Shown: in pieces, positions 17,969 through 27,405 of the stretch
How the letters are laid out: the number at the start of each line of letters is the position of its first letter
How positions within the stretch are numbered: position 1 is the first letter of the stretch
Source: Leptospira kemamanensis
GTDB taxonomy: Bacteria > Spirochaetota > Leptospiria > Leptospirales > Leptospiraceae
Direction: 5' to 3'
DNA length: 64,000 nt
Assembly: GCF_004769665.1 (NCBI RefSeq)
Contig: NZ_RQGG01000032.1
Span: 124,001 to 188,000, forward strand
The notes under the pieces: model-generated
The model's database searches: none
Told to the model about the DNA's origin: nothing
What the model saw: the letters and a program-made list of their open reading frames with translations, nothing else
Translations under genes and position numbers: made by a program

Positions 17969-19327
17969 TTATGTTGTTTTTTGTTTCAAAAGCAAATGCA
18001 TATTCTTTTCATCTTTTTCATAATTAAAAAGAACTAATAACCATGCCAATGCACAAGGGATCCAAAATAAAATCGAAATAGAAAGAGCAAGACCGCGATC
18101 CGGAGTGAGTCCAAGAATTACCGCAGACATCACTGGCCCGAGTCCTTTTCCTAGATCATCTGTTAGGTTGTAAATGGAGAAAATCGCACTTCTGGATTTT
18201 GGCTCATTTACATTGAGTAAAACTGCTCTCACATTGGGACCAGTCACAGAAATCATAATTCCTGTAAATATATTCAAAGCGATAAATAGACCCATATGGG
18301 GAACAATATCAAAAGCATATAACAAAAGGATGGCGGGAAATACACCAAAGAATGTGGTTCCCATACATAGCAGTGGTTGGTATGTTTTTTTGATGTTGTA
18401 TAAAATCTGACCAAGGACTCCGCCGAAAAATGTGCCAATAAAAATTCCAATGGCCGCAAAGGTAATCATCCCTGCGGAAACTTCCTTTGTTAGGTGGTAT
18501 GTGTGTTCATAATAATCAGCCAAATACACAAAAAACACTCCCCAAGGTATACAACCTGGCAGTCCTTGCAAAAAGGCACCCAAGTTGGTTTTGTTTTCGA
18601 ATAATAATTTAAAATCTTTGAGTGAGATTTTGTGAGACAGTTCATCGACTCCCACTTCTTCGGCACCACCTCGTTTTGGTTCTTTGCAAAACAATAAATA
18701 CACAGCTACAAAGAAAAAGGATGGAGCAGACATATAAATAAAAGAAGCTCTCCATCCATTGATCGGATCAGCTTCACCTAAAATTCCACCCAATAACTGA
18801 CCAACGCCAACACCAAGTCCCATTGCAAGAGAAACATAACCTGTGGCAATGGCTCTCGATTGGCTAGAAAAGTAGTCACCAATCAAACTAAAAAGTAAAG
18901 GGAAAATTCCACCAAGTCCAAATCCGCATAAGGTTCTTAAAACGAGAAACTGATCGTAGTTTTGTGCATAGGCGGTCAAAAAACAAGGAATTTCACCGAG
19001 CAGTACGGTTGCGATTAACAAATGTTTTCTAGAAAAGGCCTGTGAAAGATATCCCATAGAAAGGGAAACAAGACCACCCAAAATAAAAAACAGTACAGGA
19101 ATGATCCCACCAAATTTCCAATCTACTTCATAAGGATCCGTGATTCCGAGAGATGCACCAATATTTTTCATGTTAGGTGCAATTAAGTTTTGGTCACCAA
19201 ACAAAAAGAATGCCATACCCAAAATCATCCAAAACGCCAAAATCCCTCTGGGACCGTGATTTACAAGTTCGGCAAGTCCAAAAAACCGAAGATAGGTGGT
19301 TTCTTGTTTTGATTTTTTTTGGTTCAT
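17969..19327 (-). CDS. MFS transporter
   Basis: The 452-residue major facilitator protein has twelve hydrophobic helices. An MFS loop 2-3 motif is present as GYLSQAFSRKHLL (about 90-102), and GFGLGGIFPLLFSLIGDY (about 130) resembles the helix-4 motif of sugar-phosphate/organic anion permeases. The start is ATG 19327, which overlaps the stop of the upstream gene by ATGA; the longer upstream frame would overlap that gene by 130 nt and lacks membrane character. Substrate is unknown. Coupling to the periplasmic protein at 19324 suggests the two act together. Confidence 0.85.
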   Translation of the reverse strand: MNQKKSKQETTYLRFFGLAELVNHGPRGILAFWMILGMAFFLFGDQNLIAPNMKNIGASLGITDPYEVDWKFGGIIPVLFFILGGLVSLSMGYLSQAFSRKHLLIATVLLGEIPCFLTAYAQNYDQFLVLRTLCGFGLGGIFPLLFSLIGDYFSSQSRAIATGYVSLAMGLGVGVGQLLGGILGEADPINGWRASFIYMSAPSFFFVAVYLLFCKEPKRGGAEEVGVDELSHKISLKDFKLLFENKTNLGAFLQGLPGCIPWGVFFVYLADYYEHTYHLTKEVSAGMITFAAIGIFIGTFFGGVLGQILYNIKKTYQPLLCMGTTFFGVFPAILLLYAFDIVPHMGLFIALNIFTGIMISVTGPNVRAVLLNVNEPKSRSAIFSIYNLTDDLGKGLGPVMSAVILGLTPDRGLALSISILFWIPCALAWLLVLFNYEKDEKNMHLLLKQKTT

Positions 19328-20349
19328 AAATTGTTTTTCCTTTCTGTTTGTTTGCGATAGACAAAAATAAAAGAGAGTGTGAAGAGAAATCCTAAAAATC
19401 CAATCACAGCAAATAGAGATAGATCCCAACTGGTTAAAATCGATCCATTCCAAATTTCTGGATTGGGAGAATTTGCCATGGAAGGAAGTGCTTTCCCTCC
19501 TTTAAATTGGAACTCAACCATAGTTCCAAATGAGAGTGCATTTAATACATAGGCACTCAGTCCTTTTGGTACATCTTTATCTAATTTCACCACAGGAGTT
19601 TTTTCATTTGTGACCACTTCCATATCTTGAGGTTTCACAAATATGGGATATTTACCATTCTCCGACTCAATTAACATTCGTTCGCTGAAACGATCAACAG
19701 AACTGGGGATTAAATAAGAAACTTGTAGTTCGGAACTTCCAGGTAAAACTGCCCGATCCAAAATCCTTCCTCCATTTGGTCCTTCAGGGACTCCAAGTGG
19801 AATTGCCATTTTACTTTCGGGTTGTTGGAGTTGTGCCAAAACTTCCGTTGCTTCTTTGGCCACTGAATATTCTAAAGCTCCAACTTTCGGATCATAGGAT
19901 TTGGGAGGATTACTCACATTATCAATGAGAAACAATTTAAAAACACGAAGGCCTTTTTTTTCTCGCATAACTTGCATTAAACTTTTAATCGCAATTTGTT
20001 TTCGATTGGCTCCTGTGTCATACACAGTCACTTCTTGCGGAGAAGTACGAAACTGTGTGGTTGGCGGGATCATTTTATTATAATTTACGCCTTGGTATTG
20101 GATTTGTAGTAGGATTGGTGCACCTTCAGGTAAATCCATTTCTGGAAATCGAAACTTCCCATTTTGAGGGCCAATCTCCGCAAGGGGAACCATAGCGCCT
20201 TGTAAAGCCAACATCCGAATGGAGTCTGCCTTACCGAATCCTTTTGTGGTACCATTTTGAATGGTTCCAAAGATGGAAATTTTTTCCGCATAACTTGCGC
20301 TTGAGAGAAGGAAGAGGGCCAAAATGAGAAAACGATATCTTAAAAACAT
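19324..20349 (-). CDS. Hypothetical exported protein with C-terminal membrane anchor
   Basis: I do not recognise a family. The 341-residue protein has a clear signal peptide (cleavage after SYA, about residue 21) and a beta-rich region with features of a carboxypeptidase-regulatory-like domain (about 22-110). A mid-region follows with a repeated proline/glycine pattern (PLGVPEGPNGG). One transmembrane helix near the C-terminus (about 308-330) ends in a basic tail, RKQTERKNNL. This is the topology of a periplasmic domain anchored to the inner membrane. Its stop overlaps the MFS transporter start (ATGA), so it may be an accessory factor for that transporter (inference). Confidence 0.7.
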   Translation of the reverse strand: MFLRYRFLILALFLLSSASYAEKISIFGTIQNGTTKGFGKADSIRMLALQGAMVPLAEIGPQNGKFRFPEMDLPEGAPILLQIQYQGVNYNKMIPPTTQFRTSPQEVTVYDTGANRKQIAIKSLMQVMREKKGLRVFKLFLIDNVSNPPKSYDPKVGALEYSVAKEATEVLAQLQQPESKMAIPLGVPEGPNGGRILDRAVLPGSSELQVSYLIPSSVDRFSERMLIESENGKYPIFVKPQDMEVVTNEKTPVVKLDKDVPKGLSAYVLNALSFGTMVEFQFKGGKALPSMANSPNPEIWNGSILTSWDLSLFAVIGFLGFLFTLSFIFVYRKQTERKNNL

Positions 20350-20476
20350 TTTGATACTTTTTCTCCTTCTCTCGGTTCCAATCCAAGTGAAAAAACGAAA
20401 GTTTTTAAAAATTTAGAGGCGACAAGAGAGGGTACTGGACATAATGCTTTAAGATAGGAAAGGAAAACCTGGCTAC

Positions 20477-21289
20477 ATGAAGCAATTGAGCGAAATCGTT
20501 CACAATTCCTCAAAAGACGAGAGAGATATACTATTAGAATACCAAAATATCGACGTTTCCAAATTGGAGACCCTTGATGTTTTAGGAATTCCAATTGATA
20601 ACGTCACAACCGATGAAGCGATTGCCAAACTCTTTCGAGTGCTTGAGAAAAAAGAAGGCATGCACCATGTTTTATTTTTAGATCCCATCAAACTGATGAG
20701 GATGCGCCCGAAAAAAGCTCTCCACCGTATCGCAGAAAAAGCAGGTACCATTTTAGTGGAAGGAGCAGGCATTGGATGGATGACAAAAGGTCGTTTGAAA
20801 GAACGAGTCACTCCCATCGCTGTGATGATGGATCTCATCCGCCTTGCCGAACTCAAAGAATTCACAGCTTTTATATTTGGTGCCAAAGACGAAATCGTAG
20901 AACGTATTTATTTTAATCTCACTAGACATTTTCCAAAAGTTCGTATTGTCGGTAGGCACGCAGGCCACTTAGATCGCCAACGAGAAATGCGAGTGAAAGA
21001 AGCCATTCGTAAAACAGGACCTGATATCATTTTTCTTGCCATGGATTTTCCTGAACAAGAGATTTGGATCGAAAACAATACAGGTTATTTTGGCAAAGCG
21101 GTAGTGATTGGTGTGGGTGGCGCCTTAGACATGTTATCTGGTGCGGACAAAAAAGCTCCTGAATGGTTTAAGGAACGTGGCCTAATCTGGTTATGGAGAA
21201 TCATCGCAAGACCATACCGGATTAGACGTATGTGGGAAACCTTTTATTTTCTCTTACTTGGGATCCGCGAAAGATTTCGCAAAACATAA
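20477..21289 (+). CDS. WecG/TagA/CpsF family glycosyltransferase
   Basis: The 270-residue protein matches the GT26 plan: VLGIPIDNVTTDEAI near residue 37, FIFGAKDEIVERI near 133, GRHAGHLDR near 157, PDIIFLAMDFPEQEIWI near 176, and the C-terminal WLWRIIARPYRIRRMW. Members transfer N-acetylmannosamine-type sugars to lipid-linked acceptors in surface polysaccharide synthesis. Two normally conserved spots differ: the usual asparagine before proline is Asp (FLDPIKL), and the DG-xG aspartate is Glu (EGAGIG). The first in-frame ATG is used. It stands alone, divergent from the exported protein and convergent with the TPR gene 4 nt away. Confidence 0.82.
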   Translation: MKQLSEIVHNSSKDERDILLEYQNIDVSKLETLDVLGIPIDNVTTDEAIAKLFRVLEKKEGMHHVLFLDPIKLMRMRPKKALHRIAEKAGTILVEGAGIGWMTKGRLKERVTPIAVMMDLIRLAELKEFTAFIFGAKDEIVERIYFNLTRHFPKVRIVGRHAGHLDRQREMRVKEAIRKTGPDIIFLAMDFPEQEIWIENNTGYFGKAVVIGVGGALDMLSGADKKAPEWFKERGLIWLWRIIARPYRIRRMWETFYFLLLGIRERFRKT

Positions 21290-21293
21290 AGTT

Positions 21294-24200
21294 TTATTTT
21301 TTGATCTGAGCCAAACGATCGAGTGTTGGAGCAAGCCAGTCTTCCAAGAGTGGTTCTCTGTCTAGTTTGGCACGTGCGAACACCAAATCCTTGTTAGAGT
21401 TTGCAATTTCACTCACAGAACCAATTTTACGTGCAGTTTCCATTGCTTTCCAATAGTATTTCAAGGCATTGATGGTATCTTGTTTTTTCTCATATACTGC
21501 CCCAATATTATTATAAAGAGCTGTCAGAGTTTCATACACTTCTCTATGGTCGGAATTTTCCGTGTCAATGCGACCTAGGCTTTGTTCTTTGAGTTCAAAA
21601 TCATCCTTCAATTTCAGATAATTGCCAAGTGCTGCATTGTATTGTCTTGTGTAATAAAATGCGTTTCCTTTCCCAAATAACAATGTTGGATTATTATAAA
21701 TATCTTCTTCTGGAAGTTCTGCCCAGAAATCCAAACTTTGTGCAAAGTCTCCATGATTGTAATCAATCCAACCTAAGTAATAATAACACTCTCTTACAAT
21801 TTTTGGATCTTTGGAGATATCACGATCAAGAGCAGCAAGGAAAGATTCACGTGCCATAAAAAGACCATTTCGTCTTTCTTTTTCTTCATAAGAAAGAGTC
21901 CCAATGCTACGTTCTGGATAGATTTTTTTGCCTGGGAATTCACGGATATTATCTGTTTTGTTAATCCCAGCTGCTTCTAAAAATTGAATTTTACCTAAGT
22001 TAAACGAAATCCTTCCTGGACTACCTTCAAGTAAGGTTTCATCCTCATCTCGTTCTCCTAATCGATCACGATAGTTTTGGTAACGATCATCTGACTCACG
22101 AAGGAGTTTCACTGCTTCATCATAATTTTCTGTATGGATATAATACTCAGCCATGAGCAACACTGCTAGATAATGTCTGACATCATACGTGGATGCGAGC
22201 TCTAATTGTTTTAAAGCTCGTGCAGCTTCTTCTTTTTTGAAATAAAAACGTGCTCTTTGGTAATATCCTTCCGCAAATTTAGAACCACCATCTTTGCCAT
22301 AAGCGATATTGAGTAAGTATTCTACGTTATCATCAATCTCCATTCCTGTGACTTGGTCTTCCGGATTGATATTGTATTTGATGCGGACTTCTTCAGAATC
22401 CAAATCAATATAAAAGGAAGCAAGTTTTGCTAAGACAAATAGAGATAGTTCGTCTTCAATGTTTAATGCATTTCGCACTTGTCTATGGTGATTTAAAACG
22501 TATTGAGGGTTTTTGTCACGTTTCCACATTTCAATATAAGTAGATAAAATCCCACCGTGACCAATTGGATTTTTAGGATACTTTTCAATAATATCGTTAT
22601 AGTATTTAACAGCTGTTCCAAACTCTTGTTTGTTGTAGAAAATTTTTGCAATACCAGCAATGGCATCAACATTGTCAGGGTCTCCCCCATCAGTAAACAC
22701 TCGTTTGTAATATTCAATTGCAAGATGATCGTTTTTGTATTTTTTGCGATTACTTCCAGGTGGAACATCAATGAAGTCTTTTCTATGAAAAGAGTGGAAG
22801 TTTCCTAACGCAATGTATGTATCAATATCATGTACATTGTATTTAAGACGAGATGCAATATATGCACCTGCTTTTAATACCTTTCTTGGTACTTTATCTT
22901 GAGAGGTTAAGTAAAATGATAGTTCAGCAAGTGGTCGACGACCAGCTGTTTCTACGCCGGCGTCATTCCATTCTGTTTTTTTCGCAAAACTGATGTTTGG
23001 TACTTCTTTTCGATTTTCCCAAGCACGTTTGTGTTCTTTGTCTTCTGATTCATAACCAAAATCCGGTTCTACTTTCCCAAAACATTTTTCAAATGCTCTT
23101 TCATACAAACCTGCTTTGGTGTAAGCCGTACAATATTTGTTCAAAAATTCTAAGTTATGAGGGAAAATCTCTTCCCCTTTGATAAAATAATTCTCTGCAT
23201 CAGCGAGTAATTTTTTCTTTTCTAATGCATCTGTTTCATAACTATATTCTTCGATTTTTTCCAGTCCAAGTGCGTATTGAGCCTTGGCACGGTAAGGAAC
23301 GATTACATATTTCCATAAGGTAACAATACCAAATACTAAAAAGATAGCAGCAGCAGAAGATAATATGGTTCGCCTAACTAACTCACGTTTACGTGCTGCA
23401 CCTTCTTTTGTGTATGCATCTTTACTGGCAATGATGGGAACTCCATCTGCCGCAAATCTTCCACTCGAATCGCTAAGTTCTACTCGTTCCCCAAGAAGAC
23501 CACTTAAGAAACTTGCAATGTCTTCTGGTTTTTGTTGGGCTTTGATGAGCTCAATGATTTCTTTTTGATTCCGTACAGGAATGCGTTGGTTGACGATTGC
23601 ATCAATGATGGTTCGTCGTAATTTTGGTGGATAACGAAGTAGTTCTGATTGGATGACAGCAAGTTCTTCATCCGTTAAACTGGATTCAAGAGACTCTTCT
23701 GGTTCTTCCTCTTTGCCAAGTGACATGAGGTCTTCTTCAAATCCACCAGGACCTTCATCATTGCCACCAAAGTCGTCCATGGAAGAGACAGGCATGTCAT
23801 CAATGGAAGGTGCCAAGTCATCAAAAGAAGGAGCGGCTAAATCATCGTCAAGACTTGGTGGTTCCATTCCCACACCCAAGTCACCAAACGGATCATCAAA
23901 TCCACCACCAATATCGGCAGGTTCTGTTTCCCTTGAGGAAGGAGTGGGAGTGTCCATACTTCCAAACGGATCATCACCAAAAGCATCGCCAGTATCGGAT
24001 GCAGCAGGTGTAGATCCCATGTCCGCAAAAGGATCGTCACCAAACGAAGATTCGCTGGAAGATGCGGGAGTGGATAAATCACCAAATGGATCATCACCAC
24101 CACCAACATCAGAAGTGGGAGTATCTAAACTTGCAAAAGGGTCATCCCCAAATCCAGCACTGGCATCGGTATCTGCTGGAGTAGATCCCAACTCCGCAAA

Positions 24201-24974
24201 TGGATCGTCACCCGCGGGAGTTTCTGTTCCCGACCCAAAGTCAAAATCATCAGAAGTTGTTTGGGTTTCGTCTCCACCAGAATCAAAACCAGCAAACAGG
24301 TCTTCGTCGGTAGTTTTCGGAGTGGAATCGTCGTCGCCACCTAAGTTGGCAAATGGATCGTCACCAATTTCTGGTGCCTTCGTTTCTTCAATAGGAGCTT
24401 CGTCGATGGCATCTAAATTGCCAAATGGGTCATCATCTGCTCCACCACTGTCCCCCGGGGAATCTAGGTTTGCGAAAGGATCTGCTTCGCCTGTGTCTGT
24501 GCTATCTGTCGGAGCGAAAGGGTCGTCTTCCCCTGCTACATCAGGTGTAGGAGAATCCATCCCAAAATCATCAAAATCATTGGATGTTTCTTGGGGCTCT
24601 TCTTTTGGTTTGGGAGTATCTTCCCCTAAAAGTTCATCTAAATCAATTCCATCGTCTTCTTCCGGTTGGTTACTCGAAAGTTTGGGTGGTCCAAAATCGT
24701 CGTCCTCATCTAAGCCTGCAAATGGATCTGCAGTTTCGCCTGTGGCATCATCACCTGCTCCAAAATCGTCAGGAAGGTCGTCATTTGGCTCTTCGTCTGT
24801 AGGTTCTGACTCTTCATTGCCAGCGAAAGGATTGGTATAACCGAGTTTCTCGCGGAGTACCTTTGCCATCGGGTTGAGTTCTTCCGAGGACATAGGATTT
24901 TTATTGAGAGCCGAAAACATCGTCTCGATTTGTGTGATTTCTTCCGGACTCAATTTATCTTTCGGCTCAGCCAT
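21294..24974 (-). CDS. Large acidic TPR protein with DPF repeats, possible flagellar collar protein
   Basis: The 1226-residue protein has an Asp/Pro/Gly/Ser-rich N-terminal half (about 40-400) with about eleven DDPFA/G-type repeats. A helical segment (about 420-510) and one transmembrane helix (about 535-557) come next. The C-terminal region of about 650 residues contains several tetratricopeptide-like helix pairs (for example NPIGHGGILSTYIEMWK and ALKYYWKAMETARKIG). Cytoplasmic disordered region, membrane anchor and periplasmic TPR domain is the architecture reported for spirochaetal flagellar collar proteins such as FlcA, which I offer as a tentative identity. The gene is monocistronic between convergent and divergent neighbours. 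Confidence 0.7.
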   Translation of the reverse strand: MAEPKDKLSPEEITQIETMFSALNKNPMSSEELNPMAKVLREKLGYTNPFAGNEESEPTDEEPNDDLPDDFGAGDDATGETADPFAGLDEDDDFGPPKLSSNQPEEDDGIDLDELLGEDTPKPKEEPQETSNDFDDFGMDSPTPDVAGEDDPFAPTDSTDTGEADPFANLDSPGDSGGADDDPFGNLDAIDEAPIEETKAPEIGDDPFANLGGDDDSTPKTTDEDLFAGFDSGGDETQTTSDDFDFGSGTETPAGDDPFAELGSTPADTDASAGFGDDPFASLDTPTSDVGGGDDPFGDLSTPASSSESSFGDDPFADMGSTPAASDTGDAFGDDPFGSMDTPTPSSRETEPADIGGGFDDPFGDLGVGMEPPSLDDDLAAPSFDDLAPSIDDMPVSSMDDFGGNDEGPGGFEEDLMSLGKEEEPEESLESSLTDEELAVIQSELLRYPPKLRRTIIDAIVNQRIPVRNQKEIIELIKAQQKPEDIASFLSGLLGERVELSDSSGRFAADGVPIIASKDAYTKEGAARKRELVRRTILSSAAAIFLVFGIVTLWKYVIVPYRAKAQYALGLEKIEEYSYETDALEKKKLLADAENYFIKGEEIFPHNLEFLNKYCTAYTKAGLYERAFEKCFGKVEPDFGYESEDKEHKRAWENRKEVPNISFAKKTEWNDAGVETAGRRPLAELSFYLTSQDKVPRKVLKAGAYIASRLKYNVHDIDTYIALGNFHSFHRKDFIDVPPGSNRKKYKNDHLAIEYYKRVFTDGGDPDNVDAIAGIAKIFYNKQEFGTAVKYYNDIIEKYPKNPIGHGGILSTYIEMWKRDKNPQYVLNHHRQVRNALNIEDELSLFVLAKLASFYIDLDSEEVRIKYNINPEDQVTGMEIDDNVEYLLNIAYGKDGGSKFAEGYYQRARFYFKKEEAARALKQLELASTYDVRHYLAVLLMAEYYIHTENYDEAVKLLRESDDRYQNYRDRLGERDEDETLLEGSPGRISFNLGKIQFLEAAGINKTDNIREFPGKKIYPERSIGTLSYEEKERRNGLFMARESFLAALDRDISKDPKIVRECYYYLGWIDYNHGDFAQSLDFWAELPEEDIYNNPTLLFGKGNAFYYTRQYNAALGNYLKLKDDFELKEQSLGRIDTENSDHREVYETLTALYNNIGAVYEKKQDTINALKYYWKAMETARKIGSVSEIANSNKDLVFARAKLDREPLLEDWLAPTLDRLAQIKK

Positions 24975-25129
24975 GTGAGGGTCTATTCCTAATGAATTAT
25001 CGGCCCCTTCTGAAAATGACAGAATATTTTTTTTATTATGTCAGATCGTTCCCCGAGAAAAAAACCTTTCACTCTCTTTTTTCAATCCTGCCGAAAATAA
25101 AAACAAAGGACTTACGAGACGATCATATC

Positions 25130-26008
25130 ATGTTGCAATCCAAATTCACCCGAATCGCCCTCATTTTACTCTTTTTGACAGGTATTGGAATTTTTGCCGA
25201 CGAAGGGATGGATTGGATCGGGAGTTTTTCCTCAGGTGAACTCGAAATGTCCGACGAAACCGAAGACCAGGACACTGTGTATTACCTCTGGCAATTGGAA
25301 AGTTTGAAAAAAAACATCGCTCCACGTTACATTCGTTATCTAGATGTGGAATCCTATGTTTCCAGTGGAAATCTCTTACACCGGGGAATTTTATTTACTT
25401 ACAATGGCCTACGAGATGAATCTGTAGAAATTTGTGGTAGTTTCAACAATTGGGAATGTTCCGAAATGAAACGAAACCAATACGGAATTTATTATACCGT
25501 CATCGAACCAAACCAAATCAAAGACAATTACGAAGAAGATCCAGTGTACGAATATAAATTTCGAGTCAATGGACTACTCACTTATGATCCAGAAAACTTT
25601 GATAAGGTGGAAGATGGATCTGGCTCCTACTATTCCCGATTTATATTGGATTCCAAAGACACAGACCGCCAAACCAAAACAATGGTTTTAGAGGATTCTG
25701 CAAACGAAGAACGAGATCTACGAACCGTCAAATTCCAAATTTATTTACCAAATGCAGAAGTAGTTCGTGTGGTTGGGAATTTCAATGACTGGAACCCAGA
25801 ACATGATTTTCTGAAAAAAGATCGTAAGGGTGTTTTTACCTTAGAGAAGAAATTACTCCCAGGGGAATACCATTACCAATTCATCGTGGATGGTGAGACG
25901 ATGTTAGATACCTACAATCCAACAACGAACATCAAAGTGGATACCAATGAATCCGTTTCGTCACTACTCGTTCCAGAAAGAAATTATGCGTTAGAAAGGA
26001 AGATGTGA
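25130..26008 (+). CDS. Exported protein with two glycogen-binding (CBM48/AMPK-type) domains
   Basis: From ATG 25130 the 292-residue protein begins with a good signal peptide (hydrophobic core, IGIFADEG). A longer frame from 24992 would bury that peptide, so I prefer the internal start. Two AMPK-beta/isoamylase-N-like domains follow: VEICGSFNNWE (about 95-105) and VRVVGNFNDWNPEHDF (about 206-221), each with the diagnostic G-x-FN-x-W and later Y-x-F-x-(V)DG elements. Such domains bind alpha-glucans in the cytoplasm of other organisms; a secreted pair without an enzyme is unusual. Role unknown. Confidence 0.78.
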   Translation: MLQSKFTRIALILLFLTGIGIFADEGMDWIGSFSSGELEMSDETEDQDTVYYLWQLESLKKNIAPRYIRYLDVESYVSSGNLLHRGILFTYNGLRDESVEICGSFNNWECSEMKRNQYGIYYTVIEPNQIKDNYEEDPVYEYKFRVNGLLTYDPENFDKVEDGSGSYYSRFILDSKDTDRQTKTMVLEDSANEERDLRTVKFQIYLPNAEVVRVVGNFNDWNPEHDFLKKDRKGVFTLEKKLLPGEYHYQFIVDGETMLDTYNPTTNIKVDTNESVSSLLVPERNYALERKM

Positions 26009-26094
26009 GGATTTAACTTTAAGTTCAAATTCCAAACAGCATCTAATTTGCGTTCAATGACATAAATGTCAAAAAATTATAGTAGGATGTCGTA

Positions 26095-26421
26095 TTACTG
26101 CTCTAAAGTAGCCGTCATCGATCCTTTGGAAGAACTCATCCGAGGGTCAGGTCCATAACCTAAGATTCGTTCGTGGATAAACTCTGCGTGTTCTAATTCC
26201 CCAGAAAAAACAATGGTTTTTTTGCGAGTGTCCACTTCGACGGCGTGTTGGAAGGCTTTTTCCCAAGTCATTTGGCAGACATCCATGAGCATCTCGATCA
26301 CATACTCATAGGTGTGGTGATCATCATCCCACAAAACGACCTTCCATGGACCGTTATTTTTGCGGGGTTTGATTTCTGTTTCTTCTAAGATAGAAGGTTG
26401 GGATGCTCCGGAACCGGTCAT
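26095..26421 (-). CDS. clpS: ATP-dependent Clp protease adaptor ClpS
   Basis: ClpS delivers N-degron substrates to ClpAP. From ATG 26421 the protein has 108 residues: a disordered N-terminal extension, then the core with WKVVLWDDDHHTYEYVIEML, which matches the N-degron pocket region, and a C-terminal ERILGYGPDPRM. I reject the longer frame starting at 26541 because it overlaps the transketolase gene by about 100 nt; 26421 lies 16 nt after that gene's stop. It is the last gene of the minus-strand run from MBOAT to clpS. clpA is not in the window. Confidence 0.92.
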   Translation of the reverse strand: MTGSGASQPSILEETEIKPRKNNGPWKVVLWDDDHHTYEYVIEMLMDVCQMTWEKAFQHAVEVDTRKKTIVFSGELEHAEFIHERILGYGPDPRMSSSKGSMTATLEQ

Positions 26422-26437
26422 TGCCGAAGCCGTTCCC

Positions 26438-27403
26438 TTATTTTTTCTTTTTGGAAATTGCCAGTTCCGCGTGGGAAACAACATCTTTGGCACGAAGTCC
26501 AAAATAATCGAGTAGTCCACTCCAAGTACCTGATTTTCCAAAACTATCCTTCATTCCCACTTTGATGACAGGAACTGGATATTCTTCCGACAAAAGTTCA
26601 GAGACAGCAGAACCTAGACCACCAATGACATTGTGTTCTTCACAAGTCACAACCGCACCACATTCTTTTGCTTTTGCAATGATGGTCTCTTTGTCTAAAG
26701 GTTTGATCGTTGCCATATTAAGAAGAGTGGCACTGATTCCTTTTTCCTTGAGCAGTCCTACTGCAGACATGGCTTCGTTCACCATCACTCCATTGGCAAT
26801 GATACAAACGTCTTTTCCTTCTGACATCACTTCTGCTTTTCCAATTTGGAATTTGTAGTTTTCACGTTCGATGACTGGAATGGCAGGTCTTCCCACTCTT
26901 ACATACACAGGGCCATTGTAATCGGCGATGGCATGAATCACTTGTTTGGTTTCATTGAAGTCAGATGGGCAAATCACAGTCATTTCTGGAATGACACGCA
27001 TAATCGCAAAGTCTTCAATACATTGGTGAGAAGCACCATCTTCTCCAACAGTGATACCACCGTGAGAAGCTACAAGTTTTACGTTTAACTTTGGATAAAC
27101 GACACTATTTCGTACGACTTCCCAGGCACGACCAGATAAAAACATAGCAAAACTAGAAGCAAAAGGCACAAACCCAGAAAGGGCAAGGCCTGCCGCATGA
27201 CCAACTAAGTTTTGTTCAGCGACACCTACGTTAAAAAATCGTTCAGGATACTTCTTTTTGAAGTCAGCAGTTTTAGTGGAACCAGAAAGGTCCGCATCTA
27301 AAACCACCACATCTTGTCTAGACGCACCTAACTCAACTAAGGCTTCGCCGTATGCATCTCTTGTTGCTTTTTTGTCCGCTGTTGATTGGCTAGGTGCTCC
27401 CAT
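26438..27403 (-). CDS. Transketolase C-terminal subunit (split transketolase)
   Basis: The 321-residue protein corresponds to the pyrimidine-binding and C-terminal domains of transketolase. It shows [12 protein letters not shown] near residue 35, [20 protein letters not shown] (the conserved Glu that activates thiamine diphosphate) near 56-75, and [12 protein letters not shown] near 115. A full-length enzyme has about 630 residues. The N-terminal half that binds the diphosphate is not adjacent: metK precedes and clpS follows. The partner subunit must lie elsewhere in the genome for this to work. It starts 2 nt after metK. Confidence 0.88.
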   Translation of the reverse strand: MGAPSQSTADKKATRDAYGEALVELGASRQDVVVLDADLSGSTKTADFKKKYPERFFNVGVAEQNLVGHAAGLALSGFVPFASSFAMFLSGRAWEVVRNSVVYPKLNVKLVASHGGITVGEDGASHQCIEDFAIMRVIPEMTVICPSDFNETKQVIHAIADYNGPVYVRVGRPAIPVIERENYKFQIGKAEVMSEGKDVCIIANGVMVNEAMSAVGLLKEKGISATLLNMATIKPLDKETIIAKAKECGAVVTCEEHNVIGGLGSAVSELLSEEYPVPVIKVGMKDSFGKSGTWSGLLDYFGLRAKDVVSHAELAISKKKK

Positions 27404-27405
27404 GA

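Noticed and set aside
19328..19453. 42-residue N-terminal extension of the MFS transporter
   Set aside because: It overlaps the upstream gene and has no membrane-protein character; the ATGA junction gives the natural start.
23653..24840. 395-codon open frame on the plus strand, Ser/Pro-rich
   Set aside because: It lies antisense to the Asp/Pro/Gly repeat region of the TPR protein; the repeated codons there keep the opposite strand open. The product is low complexity with no start signals.
26422..26541. Longer ClpS N-terminus
   Set aside because: It would overlap the transketolase gene by about 100 nt in another frame; the start at 26421 fits the family and spacing.
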